A stretch of DNA of 64,000 bases, from positions 620,001 through 684,000 of the forward strand of contig NZ_SWBQ01000002.1 in the NCBI RefSeq assembly GCF_005116445.1. The letters are read 5' to 3'. The DNA is from Pedobacter frigoris. GTDB taxonomy: Bacteria; Bacteroidota; Bacteroidia; Sphingobacteriales; Sphingobacteriaceae. How positions within the stretch are numbered: the first letter of the stretch is position 1; the number at the start of each line of letters is the position of its first letter. Both the position numbers and the translations under genes were made by a program. The notes beneath the pieces were generated by a model that was not told the DNA's origin, ran no database searches, and saw only the letters and a program-made list of their open reading frames with translations. Below, piece after piece: positions 8,976-17,765 of this stretch.

Positions 8976-10772
8976 ATGAGTGCTTTTGATCATAAAAAGG
9001 CAGTAGCCGATATTCCTCATAAACCTGGTGTTTACCAGTTTTGGGATATTGACGGCACACTCATCTATATAGGTAAAGCAAAAGACCTCCGTAACAGGGT
9101 TGGCTCTTACTTTAATAAGGACACCCAGATGAATGGGAAAACCCGGGTCCTGGTTTCCAGGATCCGCAAAATCTCTTTTACTATTGTTGATACTGAGATT
9201 GATGCCTGGCTGCTGGAAAATAGCCTAATTAAAAAGCACCAGCCCAGGTACAACATCATGCTTAAGGATGATAAAACCTATCCCTGGATCATCATCAAGA
9301 AAGAACCCTTTCCACGGGTATTCTGGACACGTAAAATGGTCAAAGACGGCTCTACCTACTTCGGCCCTTATGCGTCCGTAGGGATGATGCATACCATCCT
9401 CGACCTCATCAAGGAAACTTATCCGCTCCGTACCTGTAATCTGCCCCTTACGCCAAAAAATATTGACGACGGTAAGTTTAAAGTATGTTTGGAATACCAG
9501 ATCGGCAACTGCAAAGGCCCGTGTCAGGCTTACCAGACACTTCAAAATTATGAAGACAATATTGAAGAAATAAAAGACATCCTCAATGGAAAAATCGGCA
9601 ATGTGATCCGGAATGTCAAACAGATCATCAAAACTGCCTCTGAAGAACTCAATTTTGAATATGCACATCAATACCAGAAAAAACTATTGGTATTGGAAAA
9701 GTATCAGAGCAAGTCGACCGTTGTAAACAGTGCCATCACAAATATTGATGTTGTCAGCATCGCTTCAGACGAAAGATATGCATTTGTCAACTACCTCAAA
9801 GTAATGAATGGCAGCATCATCCAGACCCAAACCATCGAGATAAAAAAACGTTTGGATGAAACCGATGAGGAATTACTGACCATCGCCATCACAGAATTTC
9901 GCACCAAGTTCCACAGTACATCAAAAGAAATCATTGTTCCTTTTGAGATTGTACTTCTAGATACCAATCTTAAGTTTACTGTACCCAAACTGGGTGAAAA
10001 GAAAAAACTGCTTGAACTTTCTCAAAAGAATGTACTCTTCTTCAAGAAAGAAAAGCTGAATCAGTATGAAAAACTAAATCCAGACCTCAGAACAGACAGG
10101 ATCCTTACGCAAATGCAAAAGGATTTGAGGCTGACACAACTGCCTAAACACATCGAATGTTTTGACAACTCCAATTTTCAGGGTGATTACCCGGTCTCAG
10201 CGATAGTGGTATTTAAAGACGCCAAACCATCCAAAAAGGATTACCGGCATTTTAATGTAAAAACTGTAGAAGGCCCCAATGACTTTGCCACAATGGAGGA
10301 GGCTGTTTACAGGCGATATAAGCGCATGTTGGAAGAAGAAGACACGTTGCCTCAACTCATCATCATTGATGGTGGTAAGGGCCAGCTGTCATCGGCTATG
10401 ACTAGTCTAAAAAAGCTCGGCATAGAGAAACGGGTAACGGTAATAGGCATTGCGAAACGACTGGAAGAATTATATTATCCCGGCGATTCCTATCCGCTTT
10501 ATCTGGATAAAAAGTCCGAGACGCTTAAAGTCATTCAGCAACTCAGAGATGAAGCGCACAGATTTGGAATTACTTTCCATCGCAAGAAACGGGACCAGGG
10601 AACGTTAAAGACGGAGCTTGCCCAGATACCAGGCATCGGAAAAACTACAGCAGACAAGCTACTCATCCATTTCAAATCCGTTAAAAAGATCAAAGAAGCT
10701 ACAGAAGCTGAACTGGCCGCTGTATTGAACAAAAAACAGGTGCAGACGCTGCTTGATTACTTTAGTAAATAA
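8976..10772 (+). CDS. uvrC: Excinuclease ABC subunit C
   Basis: Dual-incision nuclease of nucleotide excision repair. Its 598 residues are the usual length. The N-terminal GIY-YIG nuclease domain has GVYQF (18-22) and YIGK (31-34). A central UvrB-binding coiled coil (EELNFEYAHQYQKKLL) follows, then the RNase H-like second nuclease with CFDNSNFQGDYPVSA and IIIDGGKGQ, and a C-terminal helix-hairpin-helix with IPGIGKTTADKLL. Complete and apparently functional. It is the last gene of the sprE-PBP-uvrC run and converges on gldN. Confidence 0.97.
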   Translation: MSAFDHKKAVADIPHKPGVYQFWDIDGTLIYIGKAKDLRNRVGSYFNKDTQMNGKTRVLVSRIRKISFTIVDTEIDAWLLENSLIKKHQPRYNIMLKDDKTYPWIIIKKEPFPRVFWTRKMVKDGSTYFGPYASVGMMHTILDLIKETYPLRTCNLPLTPKNIDDGKFKVCLEYQIGNCKGPCQAYQTLQNYEDNIEEIKDILNGKIGNVIRNVKQIIKTASEELNFEYAHQYQKKLLVLEKYQSKSTVVNSAITNIDVVSIASDERYAFVNYLKVMNGSIIQTQTIEIKKRLDETDEELLTIAITEFRTKFHSTSKEIIVPFEIVLLDTNLKFTVPKLGEKKKLLELSQKNVLFFKKEKLNQYEKLNPDLRTDRILTQMQKDLRLTQLPKHIECFDNSNFQGDYPVSAIVVFKDAKPSKKDYRHFNVKTVEGPNDFATMEEAVYRRYKRMLEEEDTLPQLIIIDGGKGQLSSAMTSLKKLGIEKRVTVIGIAKRLEELYYPGDSYPLYLDKKSETLKVIQQLRDEAHRFGITFHRKKRDQGTLKTELAQIPGIGKTTADKLLIHFKSVKKIKEATEAELAAVLNKKQVQTLLDYFSK

Positions 10773-10835
10773 AAAATAGGGTTACCATCATTGGATATAC
10801 CTTCTTTTGTACAATCGTCATTCGGGCTATAAACA

Positions 10836-10906
10836 CGTCATCTCGACGTTAGGAAAGATCTCTTGAATTATTTAAACCAGAGATCTTTCCTAACGTCGAG
10901 ATGACG
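10836..10906. repeat. Perfect 28-bp inverted repeat, REP-like, probable bidirectional terminator
   Basis: The left arm at 10836-10863 is the exact reverse complement of the right arm at 10879-10906, around a 15-base AT-rich loop. The arms begin CGTCATCTCGACG and contain AGATCTCT. The right arm is followed by AAAAA. It sits between the convergent ends of uvrC and gldN, 63 bases after uvrC and 24 bases before the end of gldN. The arm sequence resembles the dispersed palindromes I recall from intergenic regions of Pedobacter-like genomes; only this copy was noticed here. Confidence 0.85.
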
Positions 10907-10929
10907 AAAAAGTTAACACAAAATCTTTT

Positions 10930-11820
10930 CTAATACTCCCAAAGACTTTGCTCAAAGTCGGAAATAGATTTTTTAATCCTTTCCGATTCATATAGCTTCC
11001 TTGGGTCTTTTGGATCTGTAAGTCCCAACATATCAGTAATATTCTTATTCCCCGGATTTGTTTCTTTAATCACATAACTGGAGAAAAGTCGTCTCACGAA
11101 GAAGTCATCAAAGGACAACGTAGATGCATCATTTCCAGGATTCACCAAACGCTTTGTACTTAATAACTGTCTCGCGTCGTCATAATACACCCAAAACACA
11201 GGCTGCCAATTTCCCTCTACCTGTTTCATAGGCGCTATACCCACAATTCTGGGTTCAAAAATAGAACGTTTCGTATCCAGGATCCAATCTTCTTTAATTC
11301 TGTATTTTACAAACTCATCCGATCTTAATCTCCTCAAGGTAGGATCTCCGATCTTACCGCTTACAGAATCGATCACACCTTCAGTCACCCCTTGTGCACT
11401 TTGCAATGCTTGTTGAGCGGTCAAAGCAATTCTGAAAGAATCGTTATCATCCAATATTTTGCCTGCAGTAGTATCCTTATTTGAATAAACAGTAAGCTCT
11501 TCATTCTTGACCGCCTCAAGAAGTACATCTATCAGCTTAGAATCAGCAGCATTCAAAACAGAATTGATCGTATCTCTCAGATCAATCTCACGCCAGATCC
11601 TTTTTGCATAATAAACGTCCTCTTCACGTACATCAGCATAAGGAACCATAATATTGCTATCAACTTCTTTCCTTACTACAAATCCGTCCCTCGGTGGAGT
11701 TTTGATTTTGGTCTTTTTTAGTGAATCGACAGCTACAGCCTTAACTGGTGTAACTGTATTCTGCCCATAGGAACTCATTCCCAGCAAAACCAATACTATA
11801 GCACCTAATATGTTTTTCAT
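10930..11820 (-). CDS. gldN: Gliding motility / T9SS protein GldN
   Basis: Periplasmic ring component of type IX secretion that partners GldK. 296 residues from the ATG at 11820. A signal peptide ends MSSYGQN, followed by the GldN-type region with the pattern VREEDVYYAKRIWREIDLRD and a conserved core EDWILDTKRSIFEPRIVGIAP. The same frame stays open upstream into gldM, but the signal peptide fixes the start at 11820. The gap to gldM is 7 bases, so this is the last gene of the gldKLMN operon. Confidence 0.95.
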   Translation of the reverse strand: MKNILGAIVLVLLGMSSYGQNTVTPVKAVAVDSLKKTKIKTPPRDGFVVRKEVDSNIMVPYADVREEDVYYAKRIWREIDLRDTINSVLNAADSKLIDVLLEAVKNEELTVYSNKDTTAGKILDDNDSFRIALTAQQALQSAQGVTEGVIDSVSGKIGDPTLRRLRSDEFVKYRIKEDWILDTKRSIFEPRIVGIAPMKQVEGNWQPVFWVYYDDARQLLSTKRLVNPGNDASTLSFDDFFVRRLFSSYVIKETNPGNKNITDMLGLTDPKDPRKLYESERIKKSISDFEQSLWEY

Positions 11821-11827
11821 AATATGC

Positions 11828-13366
11828 TTATTTAGCGATAAATGTAATACCATCCAATACCTTGGATCTGCCATCCGGACCTTCGCAAACAATATCCTTA
11901 AAGATAACCGTTGCATTAGGCTTCAATGAATTCAACGCTGCTTTTACAGGTCCACCAAATCCCGGACCACTGTTTTGCATGGTCACTGCATCAGATTTAG
12001 GATTGATAAAAGTAACCGCAAATCTGATCACCCTGAACTTCACATCAAAGACAAAATCTTCCAATTGGGTGTCAATAGATCCTGCGCTTTCTATAAACTC
12101 CAGGGAAACATTACCACCCGATTTACCTTTCACATAAGCTCTCGGAGTAGGCAAAGCCTTTACCCTGAACTGCTGCGAACCTAAATTTAATGTTTTTCCG
12201 GCATTTGTAGCAGAAACATTGATACTTAATGTTTTACCTACCTGTGCACCACCTACATTCACTGTATACTTTCCATTTCCACCACGAATAGAACCTCCAT
12301 CCATAGTAGCCCTTACGCTTTCCAAAGGAAAACCTGCGGCAGAAACTGAGAATGGATTGTCCAGACCTGCATAAATTACGTTCATTTTGTCAGGAGAAAC
12401 AGTTGCCGAAGGCTTTGCAACCTGGTAGCTCTGCTCAGGTGTATAATATTCCTTTATCTGACCATCAGTCTGTTTCACGCGGATCAAACCTTTCCATCTG
12501 AACACACCTACGCTTCCAGTTCCACCGGTATAAGTACCTTTACCACTTTTTACAGACAAAGGACTACCATTTACAGTAATTGAAGGGGTAGATCTTGAAT
12601 CACTCGCTGTTAAAAATACCTCAGCGGTGTAAGGTTGCCCTTGTATCACATACGAACTCGGAGCAACAGCCACGGCATTGAACTGGTCAAGATTTACCAG
12701 CGCTTTATCCATGTTGCCAAATAATTTTTTTACAATCTCTGCTTCAGCATTTTTTACGTCAGACTGGATCTTACTCAAGGTAGTATTCGCTGCAGTAAGC
12801 GGCATTCCCTCACCGAAATTGATGTCTTCCCATCTCTTATTGCCATTGATGTTTTTCTTTGCATCATTGGCCTCCAAAGTGAAAGTTACACCAGCACGGT
12901 CTTTCTCATCCAGCAACGCAATCAGTTTTTCGCGGGTCTCATTGATTTTATTCTTCAACTTCACTCCTTCTTTCTGATTGATCATGATCCCCTGAGCAAT
13001 ATCCAGGTTGCCTCTTTCTACAAGGTCTCCCGTCTCTTCATCTATCCCGTTTCCGGCAGTATGAAATTGGTCTTTCAGTTTCTGGACATGATTATTCAGT
13101 TCATCAGCGTAAGCTTTTGCTTTATTTGCTTTTTCCCAGATCGGTTGGGCCCTTGCTGGTTCATCTTTTAATTTTGTATTTTGAAACGATGAGAATAATT
13201 GCTCAATGCTGGTATTTACGTTAGTTTTAGAACTCACTAAACTATCGTTAAAGTTTTTAAAAGCATTCAGTATAGTATCTGATACGTTCAATGCGAGCAT
13301 AGCTAACAATACCAAATACATGATATTGATCATCTTCTGTCTCGTTGTCTCTCTTCCTCCGGCCAT
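11828..13366 (-). CDS. gldM: Gliding motility / T9SS motor protein GldM
   Basis: Shaft protein of the T9SS motor. A 512-residue protein starts with the typical MAGGRETTRQKMINIMYLVLL. A single membrane helix (about 12-30) is preceded by Arg9, the residue known in Flavobacterium GldM to pair with the membrane Glu of GldL. The large periplasmic part has a helical first domain and three beta-rich domains, where Gly/Ser/Thr-rich segments alternate. It converts proton flow through GldL into movement or energy for secretion. It lies 48 bases after gldL. Confidence 0.96.
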   Translation of the reverse strand: MAGGRETTRQKMINIMYLVLLAMLALNVSDTILNAFKNFNDSLVSSKTNVNTSIEQLFSSFQNTKLKDEPARAQPIWEKANKAKAYADELNNHVQKLKDQFHTAGNGIDEETGDLVERGNLDIAQGIMINQKEGVKLKNKINETREKLIALLDEKDRAGVTFTLEANDAKKNINGNKRWEDINFGEGMPLTAANTTLSKIQSDVKNAEAEIVKKLFGNMDKALVNLDQFNAVAVAPSSYVIQGQPYTAEVFLTASDSRSTPSITVNGSPLSVKSGKGTYTGGTGSVGVFRWKGLIRVKQTDGQIKEYYTPEQSYQVAKPSATVSPDKMNVIYAGLDNPFSVSAAGFPLESVRATMDGGSIRGGNGKYTVNVGGAQVGKTLSINVSATNAGKTLNLGSQQFRVKALPTPRAYVKGKSGGNVSLEFIESAGSIDTQLEDFVFDVKFRVIRFAVTFINPKSDAVTMQNSGPGFGGPVKAALNSLKPNATVIFKDIVCEGPDGRSKVLDGITFIAK

Positions 13367-13414
13367 TTTAAATAGGTCTGTTTTGGTTAATTAATAAAAC
13401 TAATTGATTACTAA

Positions 13415-14230
13415 TTACACACGTGGCTGATTCATCGCAGACAACATGTTACCATAAATAGCATTTAAAGAAGCTAAGTTTTTAGCAAGTTTACCTACCT
13501 CATCTTTAAACTGCTTAGAATCTTCCATAGATTCATTGAAGTTGTTCATTGTTAATGATAAGTTCTGGTAGAATTTGTTCATCGATTTAAGGTGAGCGCT
13601 TGAATCCTGTAATTCCAGCTCATAAACGGCATTTAAAGCAGAAAGGTTTTTAGCCAGGGCATTTACCTGATCGTGATAAGCAGAAGCGCCTACATTACTA
13701 TTACCCATCTCTACCAGCTGCGCAGTAGCCTTTTCAAAAGCACCACTCAGGTTATCAAAACTTGCAGAAGCAGTTTTTACCTTTCCTGTGAATTCAGTTG
13801 TCGCAGTAGATGCATCAGCAACATTGGAAATTGCTGCAACTTTATCGCCGAAAGTACGTAAGCCTGTACCTAAGCTTTCAATTAATTCCGGACCGATTTT
13901 AGCATCAACCAACATTTTATCCAATGCCGCAGTTGAAGAAAATCCTGTCGCAGCAGGCGTGGCTACCGGTCTTGTAGTCGCTTTAGGAAGTTCGCCGTCA
14001 AAATCAGGTCTCAATTCCGGATATACACGTTCCCAAGGAAGTTCCTGTTCAGGTTGTCTCAACCCGGTCAGAAAGAATAAGATAGCTTCCGTCACCAATC
14101 CAAAGCCAATAATATAATTAGCCCAAACCCCGCCAAAGTGAACGATTTTGGCTAACGCCCCTAAAATAACGATACTGGCACCCCAGGAAATTGCCACGTG
14201 TAACCAATCAAATTTTTTCTTTGCTGCCAT
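13415..14230 (-). CDS. gldL: Gliding motility / T9SS motor protein GldL
   Basis: Inner-membrane proton-channel partner of GldM. 271 residues: two N-terminal membrane helices (about 12-32 and 36-58) with Lys28 in GALAKIVHFGG and the membrane-buried Glu48 in GLVTEAILFFLTGL, the conserved charged residues of this family. A cytoplasmic helical tail follows, with two similar segments (ALAKNLSALNAVYELEL and KLAKNLASLNAIYGNML) that look like an internal repeat. Operon position between gldK and gldM is canonical. Confidence 0.96.
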   Translation of the reverse strand: MAAKKKFDWLHVAISWGASIVILGALAKIVHFGGVWANYIIGFGLVTEAILFFLTGLRQPEQELPWERVYPELRPDFDGELPKATTRPVATPAATGFSSTAALDKMLVDAKIGPELIESLGTGLRTFGDKVAAISNVADASTATTEFTGKVKTASASFDNLSGAFEKATAQLVEMGNSNVGASAYHDQVNALAKNLSALNAVYELELQDSSAHLKSMNKFYQNLSLTMNNFNESMEDSKQFKDEVGKLAKNLASLNAIYGNMLSAMNQPRV

Positions 14231-14285
14231 CTTCTTTTAAATAAGGATTCTGATTATGAATTTAGTTTTTTGTTTTAGTATTGTA

Positions 14286-15653
14286 TTAGTTTCTGTAGCT
14301 AATATCAGTTCCCGGATATGCAGATACGCATCTAAAGCCGATATATGATCTGCCCTGATCCTGATATTCGTAAGTGCCTACTGAGTTTTGAAGGAAAAAG
14401 CCTATGTCTTTCCATGAACCACCTCTTACCACTTTACGTTTCAAATATTTGCTGTCACCGGTTTTAGCAACATAAGTATAGTTCGGGTTAAAATCCAAAA
14501 GCATTGGTGCCGAAGACTGGTTGTAAGCAGTGATCGTCCATTCCGCTACGTTACCTGCCATATTATACAAGCCATAATCGTTAGGGAAATAAGACTTTAC
14601 ATTTACAGTATACAACCCACCGTCATCAGAGTAATTACCTCTTCCAACTTTAAAGTTTGCTTGCATACATCCTTTGGTATTGCGTACATAAGGACCTCCC
14701 CATGGATATTTAGTTTTCACATTACCCCCTCTTGCCGCATACTCAAATTGCGCATCACTTGGCAACTGATATTCAGGTCTTGCATTTAAAGGCTGTTTTC
14801 TAGCAACGGCCACAGATTCATAAAAACGGGTACGCCATACGCAGAAAGCAGAAGCCTGCTCCCAGTTTACCCCAACTACCGGATAATCATCATATGAAGG
14901 GTGGTTGAAATAGGTCTTCACCATAGGATCATTCTGGGAATAAGAATAGTCTATCTTCCAAACCATAGTATCCGGATAAACGGAAATAGATGGATGATGA
15001 TTAGGATTCATCGGATCAGGCATATCAGTATAAGTCACAATGAAATCCTGTCTTTTCTTATCTGGGTCTTTTCTTCCCTCAGCAGCGAGATCCGTACTTA
15101 CATAGCTGTATGCGTATTTTAATTTTCTTACGTCAATTTCATTTCTTCCGGGAATGGCATCAGCACCGCTGTAATACATATCCGTCAGCTTATTGCCCAA
15201 TCCATTATTCCTGGTACTCCAAAGCGCCGATCCGTTACCCACCTTTTTCCAGTCAATATTTCTGGCTCCTCCCAGTGATGCTTGTCCCTGAGCACCAGTA
15301 GGCTGTGCCTTGTAAAAATTTGGAGCACCTGAAGGACCAAGCATTGTAATGGCCACTGAATCCCTCACCCAGTTTACAAACTGCCTGTATTCAGCATTTG
15401 TAATTTCGGTCTGATCCATAAAGAAAGCGCTAAAAGAAGTCATTCTGCTTGGAGAGCTTTGAGAATTATTGATATCCTCGTCGGAAATACCAATAAGCGT
15501 TCGTCCGGGAGGTATATAAACCATCCCTAAAGGAACTCTGTTATTTCTGAATTTCTTATTATATACACCAACCAGTTCTCCCTGGCCGCCCTTTCCACAA
15601 CTGGAAAGTATGATGGTAACAATAAAAAATCCAAATAGATATATGTTCTTCAT
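14286..15653 (-). CDS. gldK: Gliding motility / T9SS lipoprotein GldK
   Basis: Outer-membrane-associated ring lipoprotein of type IX secretion; it forms the ring with GldN. 455 residues from the ATG at 15653: a lipoprotein signal ends IILSSCGKGG, then a formylglycine-generating-enzyme (FGE/sulfatase-modifying) fold with GMVYIPPG, MDQTEITNAEYRQF, LPSDAQFEYAARGG, GNVAEWT, VRGGSWKD and a final GFRC. An upstream in-frame ATG at 15707 would bury the signal peptide and is unlikely. First gene of gldKLMN; a good promoter lies at 15718-15749. No porP/sprF-like gene precedes it, unlike the porPKLMN order of Porphyromonas. Confidence 0.95.
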   Translation of the reverse strand: MKNIYLFGFFIVTIILSSCGKGGQGELVGVYNKKFRNNRVPLGMVYIPPGRTLIGISDEDINNSQSSPSRMTSFSAFFMDQTEITNAEYRQFVNWVRDSVAITMLGPSGAPNFYKAQPTGAQGQASLGGARNIDWKKVGNGSALWSTRNNGLGNKLTDMYYSGADAIPGRNEIDVRKLKYAYSYVSTDLAAEGRKDPDKKRQDFIVTYTDMPDPMNPNHHPSISVYPDTMVWKIDYSYSQNDPMVKTYFNHPSYDDYPVVGVNWEQASAFCVWRTRFYESVAVARKQPLNARPEYQLPSDAQFEYAARGGNVKTKYPWGGPYVRNTKGCMQANFKVGRGNYSDDGGLYTVNVKSYFPNDYGLYNMAGNVAEWTITAYNQSSAPMLLDFNPNYTYVAKTGDSKYLKRKVVRGGSWKDIGFFLQNSVGTYEYQDQGRSYIGFRCVSAYPGTDISYRN

Positions 15654-15717
15654 ATTATAATCAAGCAATTTTATAACAATTTTATCAATTATCATTGATA
15701 TAAACAATTATTAGTCA

Positions 15718-15749
15718 CAAAAATATGACCCTAAAATAAAAATGAACAA
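15718..15749 (-). promoter_or_regulatory. Promoter for gldKLMN (TTG - 21 - TATTTTTG)
   Basis: On the minus strand TTG (15747-15749), a 21-base spacer and TATTTTTG (15718-15725) match the Bacteroidota -33/-7 consensus (TTG, TAnnTTTG). The -7 element ends 64 bases before the gldK ATG, leaving an untranslated leader of roughly 57 bases. It lies in the hemD-gldK gap, so gldK can be transcribed independently of hemD. Confidence 0.6.
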
Positions 15750-15768
15750 GATATCGTTGTACTTCAGT

Positions 15769-16539
15769 CTACTTATTTGACTTTTTGATATAATTTTCAA
15801 TAGCCATAATCATAGACGGCGCCTCCGGTGAAGGAGCAGCAATATCTACAATTAGTCCCGCGTCTTTAACCGCTTTATGCGTATTCACACCAAATGCGGC
15901 GATACGTGTATTGTTCTGTTTAAAGTCAGGAAAATTCGTAAACAGCGACTGAATGCTTGAAGGACTGAAAAATGCAATCACATCATAAAAAACCTCTGCC
16001 AGGTCTGAAAGATCTGAAACAACGGTTTTAAACAATACTGCCGGAGTAAAATCATAACCATTTTTCTGCAAAAAGTTCATCGTATCTTCGGTAGCGACAT
16101 CAGAACATGGATAAAGGAATTTTTCACCCGCATGTTTTTTCAGCACTTCAGCCAAATCCGCAGCAGTTTGTTTTCCGAAAAAGATCTTACGTTTCCTGTA
16201 CTGGATGTACTTTTGAAGATACAGGGCAGTTGATTCAGAAATACAGAAATATTTCAGGTCCGCAGGGACTTCATACCTCATTTCTTCACAAATTCTGAAA
16301 AAATGATCTACCGCATTTCTACTGGTAAAAACTACAGCCGTAAAGTCAACTAAGTTGACTTTATCCTTTCTGAAATCTCTGGCGGGAACTCCCTCAACAT
16401 GAATAAATGATCTGAAATCAATTTTCAAATTGTATTTTTTTGCCAAATCAAAATAAGGAGATTTTTCCGTTTCTGGCTTTGGTAATGTTACTAATATACT
16501 TTTTACCTTACGCAACCTATCTTCTGTCTTTTCTTGCAT
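15769..16539 (-). CDS. hemD: Uroporphyrinogen-III synthase
   Basis: Cyclises hydroxymethylbilane to uroporphyrinogen III in haem biosynthesis. 256 residues with the two-domain HemD pattern: SILVTLPKPE near the start, AVVFTSRNAVDHFF (the family V-F-T-S-x-N-A-V motif), LYPCSDVATEDTMNFLQKNGY, VIAFFSPSSIQSLF and RIAAFGVNTHKAVKDAGL. HemD sequences are poorly conserved, but this motif series is diagnostic. It follows the DUF4271 gene by 15 bases, so the two are very likely one operon. Confidence 0.9.
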   Translation of the reverse strand: MQEKTEDRLRKVKSILVTLPKPETEKSPYFDLAKKYNLKIDFRSFIHVEGVPARDFRKDKVNLVDFTAVVFTSRNAVDHFFRICEEMRYEVPADLKYFCISESTALYLQKYIQYRKRKIFFGKQTAADLAEVLKKHAGEKFLYPCSDVATEDTMNFLQKNGYDFTPAVLFKTVVSDLSDLAEVFYDVIAFFSPSSIQSLFTNFPDFKQNNTRIAAFGVNTHKAVKDAGLIVDIAAPSPEAPSMIMAIENYIKKSNK

Positions 16540-16554
16540 TTTACAATTACAGCG

Positions 16555-17535
16555 TTATAACCCTATTGCCTTGATCAATATTAATATGGGGCAAATTTCG
16601 AGGGCACAAAAGTACAAAAACAAATAGACTTTTGAAAATCGATGATGAGATAAAATATTTACCCCTGCCCTGATGAATTGAAATACAAATATCATAATCA
16701 AAAGGACAAATGATATTGCAATGTAGTAAGGACCGTATTTCAACGGCGATAAGGCAAATGCAATCACCAAAGGAATGAAGACCAAAGACAGGTTAAAATA
16801 ACTTAAATATAATATTGTAACATATTCATTAACCGGTTTCTGAATGTTAAACAGGTAACCCAGAAGACGTAAAATGATAATTTTAAAAATATAGAGTATG
16901 ACAATAAGTATGGATATACTTAAATAAAACTGGAAACCACTCCCTGAAAATGCAATGCCGTAAAACTGCGAAACCAGGTAAAAAAACATCCCAACTGTAA
17001 AACCAAATTGCACAAATAGCAGCAGAAAAGGCCAGGATGTAAACAGATTGTCTTCCTTATTCAGATTGTTTAAAACCCTGTTGCTAAAAAATGATTGTAC
17101 TATAGTCTGCAATTGCTTCGTAAAGGATATTTTGAGGATAGCAAACAGGATGAGCAATAAAGCAACCACGCCCATTACCCACAATTGTCCTTTAGGAACA
17201 GGCTTGCCTGCCTGATACTTACTCAGCTTCCTCGGACCAAAATCCTTATACCTCATCAACAGATTGGATTTTCCGATAGTGTTAGCCCGGACAATGCTGT
17301 CTATAATCATTCCCCTGTCGATCACAGAATCCGGGAATAACCAGGTGTGCCTCATGATGGAATCGGTCACAAATTTTTGTCTCGCCAGAAAAGCTGAGTC
17401 ACGCACAACTCTTCGCCTGTAAGGATTTGCAACGGCGATAGTATCTGTAGGAGGCACTGTAACCTGCGCAATAGCCTGATCAAAGCCAAGCAGACAAAGT
17501 ACATATACAAGAAAAGCTATGCGGCCTAAATTCAT
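16555..17535 (-). CDS. DUF4271 multi-pass membrane protein
   Basis: 326 residues: a signal-like N-terminus (to about residue 23), roughly 110 periplasmic residues rich in Arg/Asp/Val, then about six membrane helices (from about residue 123 to the end). It matches the layout of the DUF4271 family, which in Bacteroidota commonly stands directly before hemD. Molecular function is unknown. The operon with hemD and its place next to gldKLMN are the only functional hints. A TAnnTTTG element (17541-17548) is five bases before its ATG. Confidence 0.8.
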   Translation of the reverse strand: MNLGRIAFLVYVLCLLGFDQAIAQVTVPPTDTIAVANPYRRRVVRDSAFLARQKFVTDSIMRHTWLFPDSVIDRGMIIDSIVRANTIGKSNLLMRYKDFGPRKLSKYQAGKPVPKGQLWVMGVVALLLILFAILKISFTKQLQTIVQSFFSNRVLNNLNKEDNLFTSWPFLLLFVQFGFTVGMFFYLVSQFYGIAFSGSGFQFYLSISILIVILYIFKIIILRLLGYLFNIQKPVNEYVTILYLSYFNLSLVFIPLVIAFALSPLKYGPYYIAISFVLLIMIFVFQFIRAGVNILSHHRFSKVYLFLYFCALEICPILILIKAIGL

Positions 17536-17540
17536 TAGTG

Positions 17541-17548
17541 CAAACTTA
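17541..17548 (-). promoter_or_regulatory. Promoter -7 element TAAGTTTG for DUF4271-hemD
   Basis: On the minus strand TAAGTTTG matches TAnnTTTG and is separated from the ATG at 17535 by only five bases (CACTA). No TTG lies at the expected -33 distance. If used, the transcript would be leaderless or nearly so. Confidence 0.45.
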
Positions 17549-17632
17549 GATAAATCTGATGAAGCATTTATAGGTTAAGCAGAAATAATTGCCATTATCG
17601 GATACAATATACGTTGAGCTGTGCTCAAATTC

Positions 17633-17687
17633 TCTCTTGCGTTTCTCTTGCTTTTCTCTTGCTCCTCTCTTGCTATTGTCTTGCTCA
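17633..17687. repeat. Five-copy 11-bp tandem repeat (TCTCTTGCNNN)
   Basis: TCTCTTGC recurs with an exact 11-base step at 17633, 17644, 17655 and 17666, and as TGTCTTGC at 17677. The last three bases of each unit vary (GTT, TTT, TCC, TAT, TCA). It lies in the 230-base gap upstream of DUF4271-hemD and downstream of the VOC gene, about 85-140 bases before the DUF4271 promoter element. The step equals about one helical turn. No reading frame crosses it. Confidence 0.85.
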
Positions 17688-17765
17688 GGCAGGAAAATAC
17701 CAGGATTTGAGCAGCATTTTAACCAGCGAAAAAAAGGGACATACTAGACCGCAGTAGAAAAGAGA

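Noticed and set aside
13415..13870. Frames opposite to gldL and gldM
   Set aside because: Several antisense frames longer than 60 codons lie over the gld genes, but they lack family motifs and are shadows of the conserved coding strand.
14286..15653. GldK as a true formylglycine-generating enzyme or sulfatase modifier
   Set aside because: The FGE fold is present, but the protein has a lipoprotein signal and lies in the gldKLMN operon, which identifies it as the structural T9SS protein.
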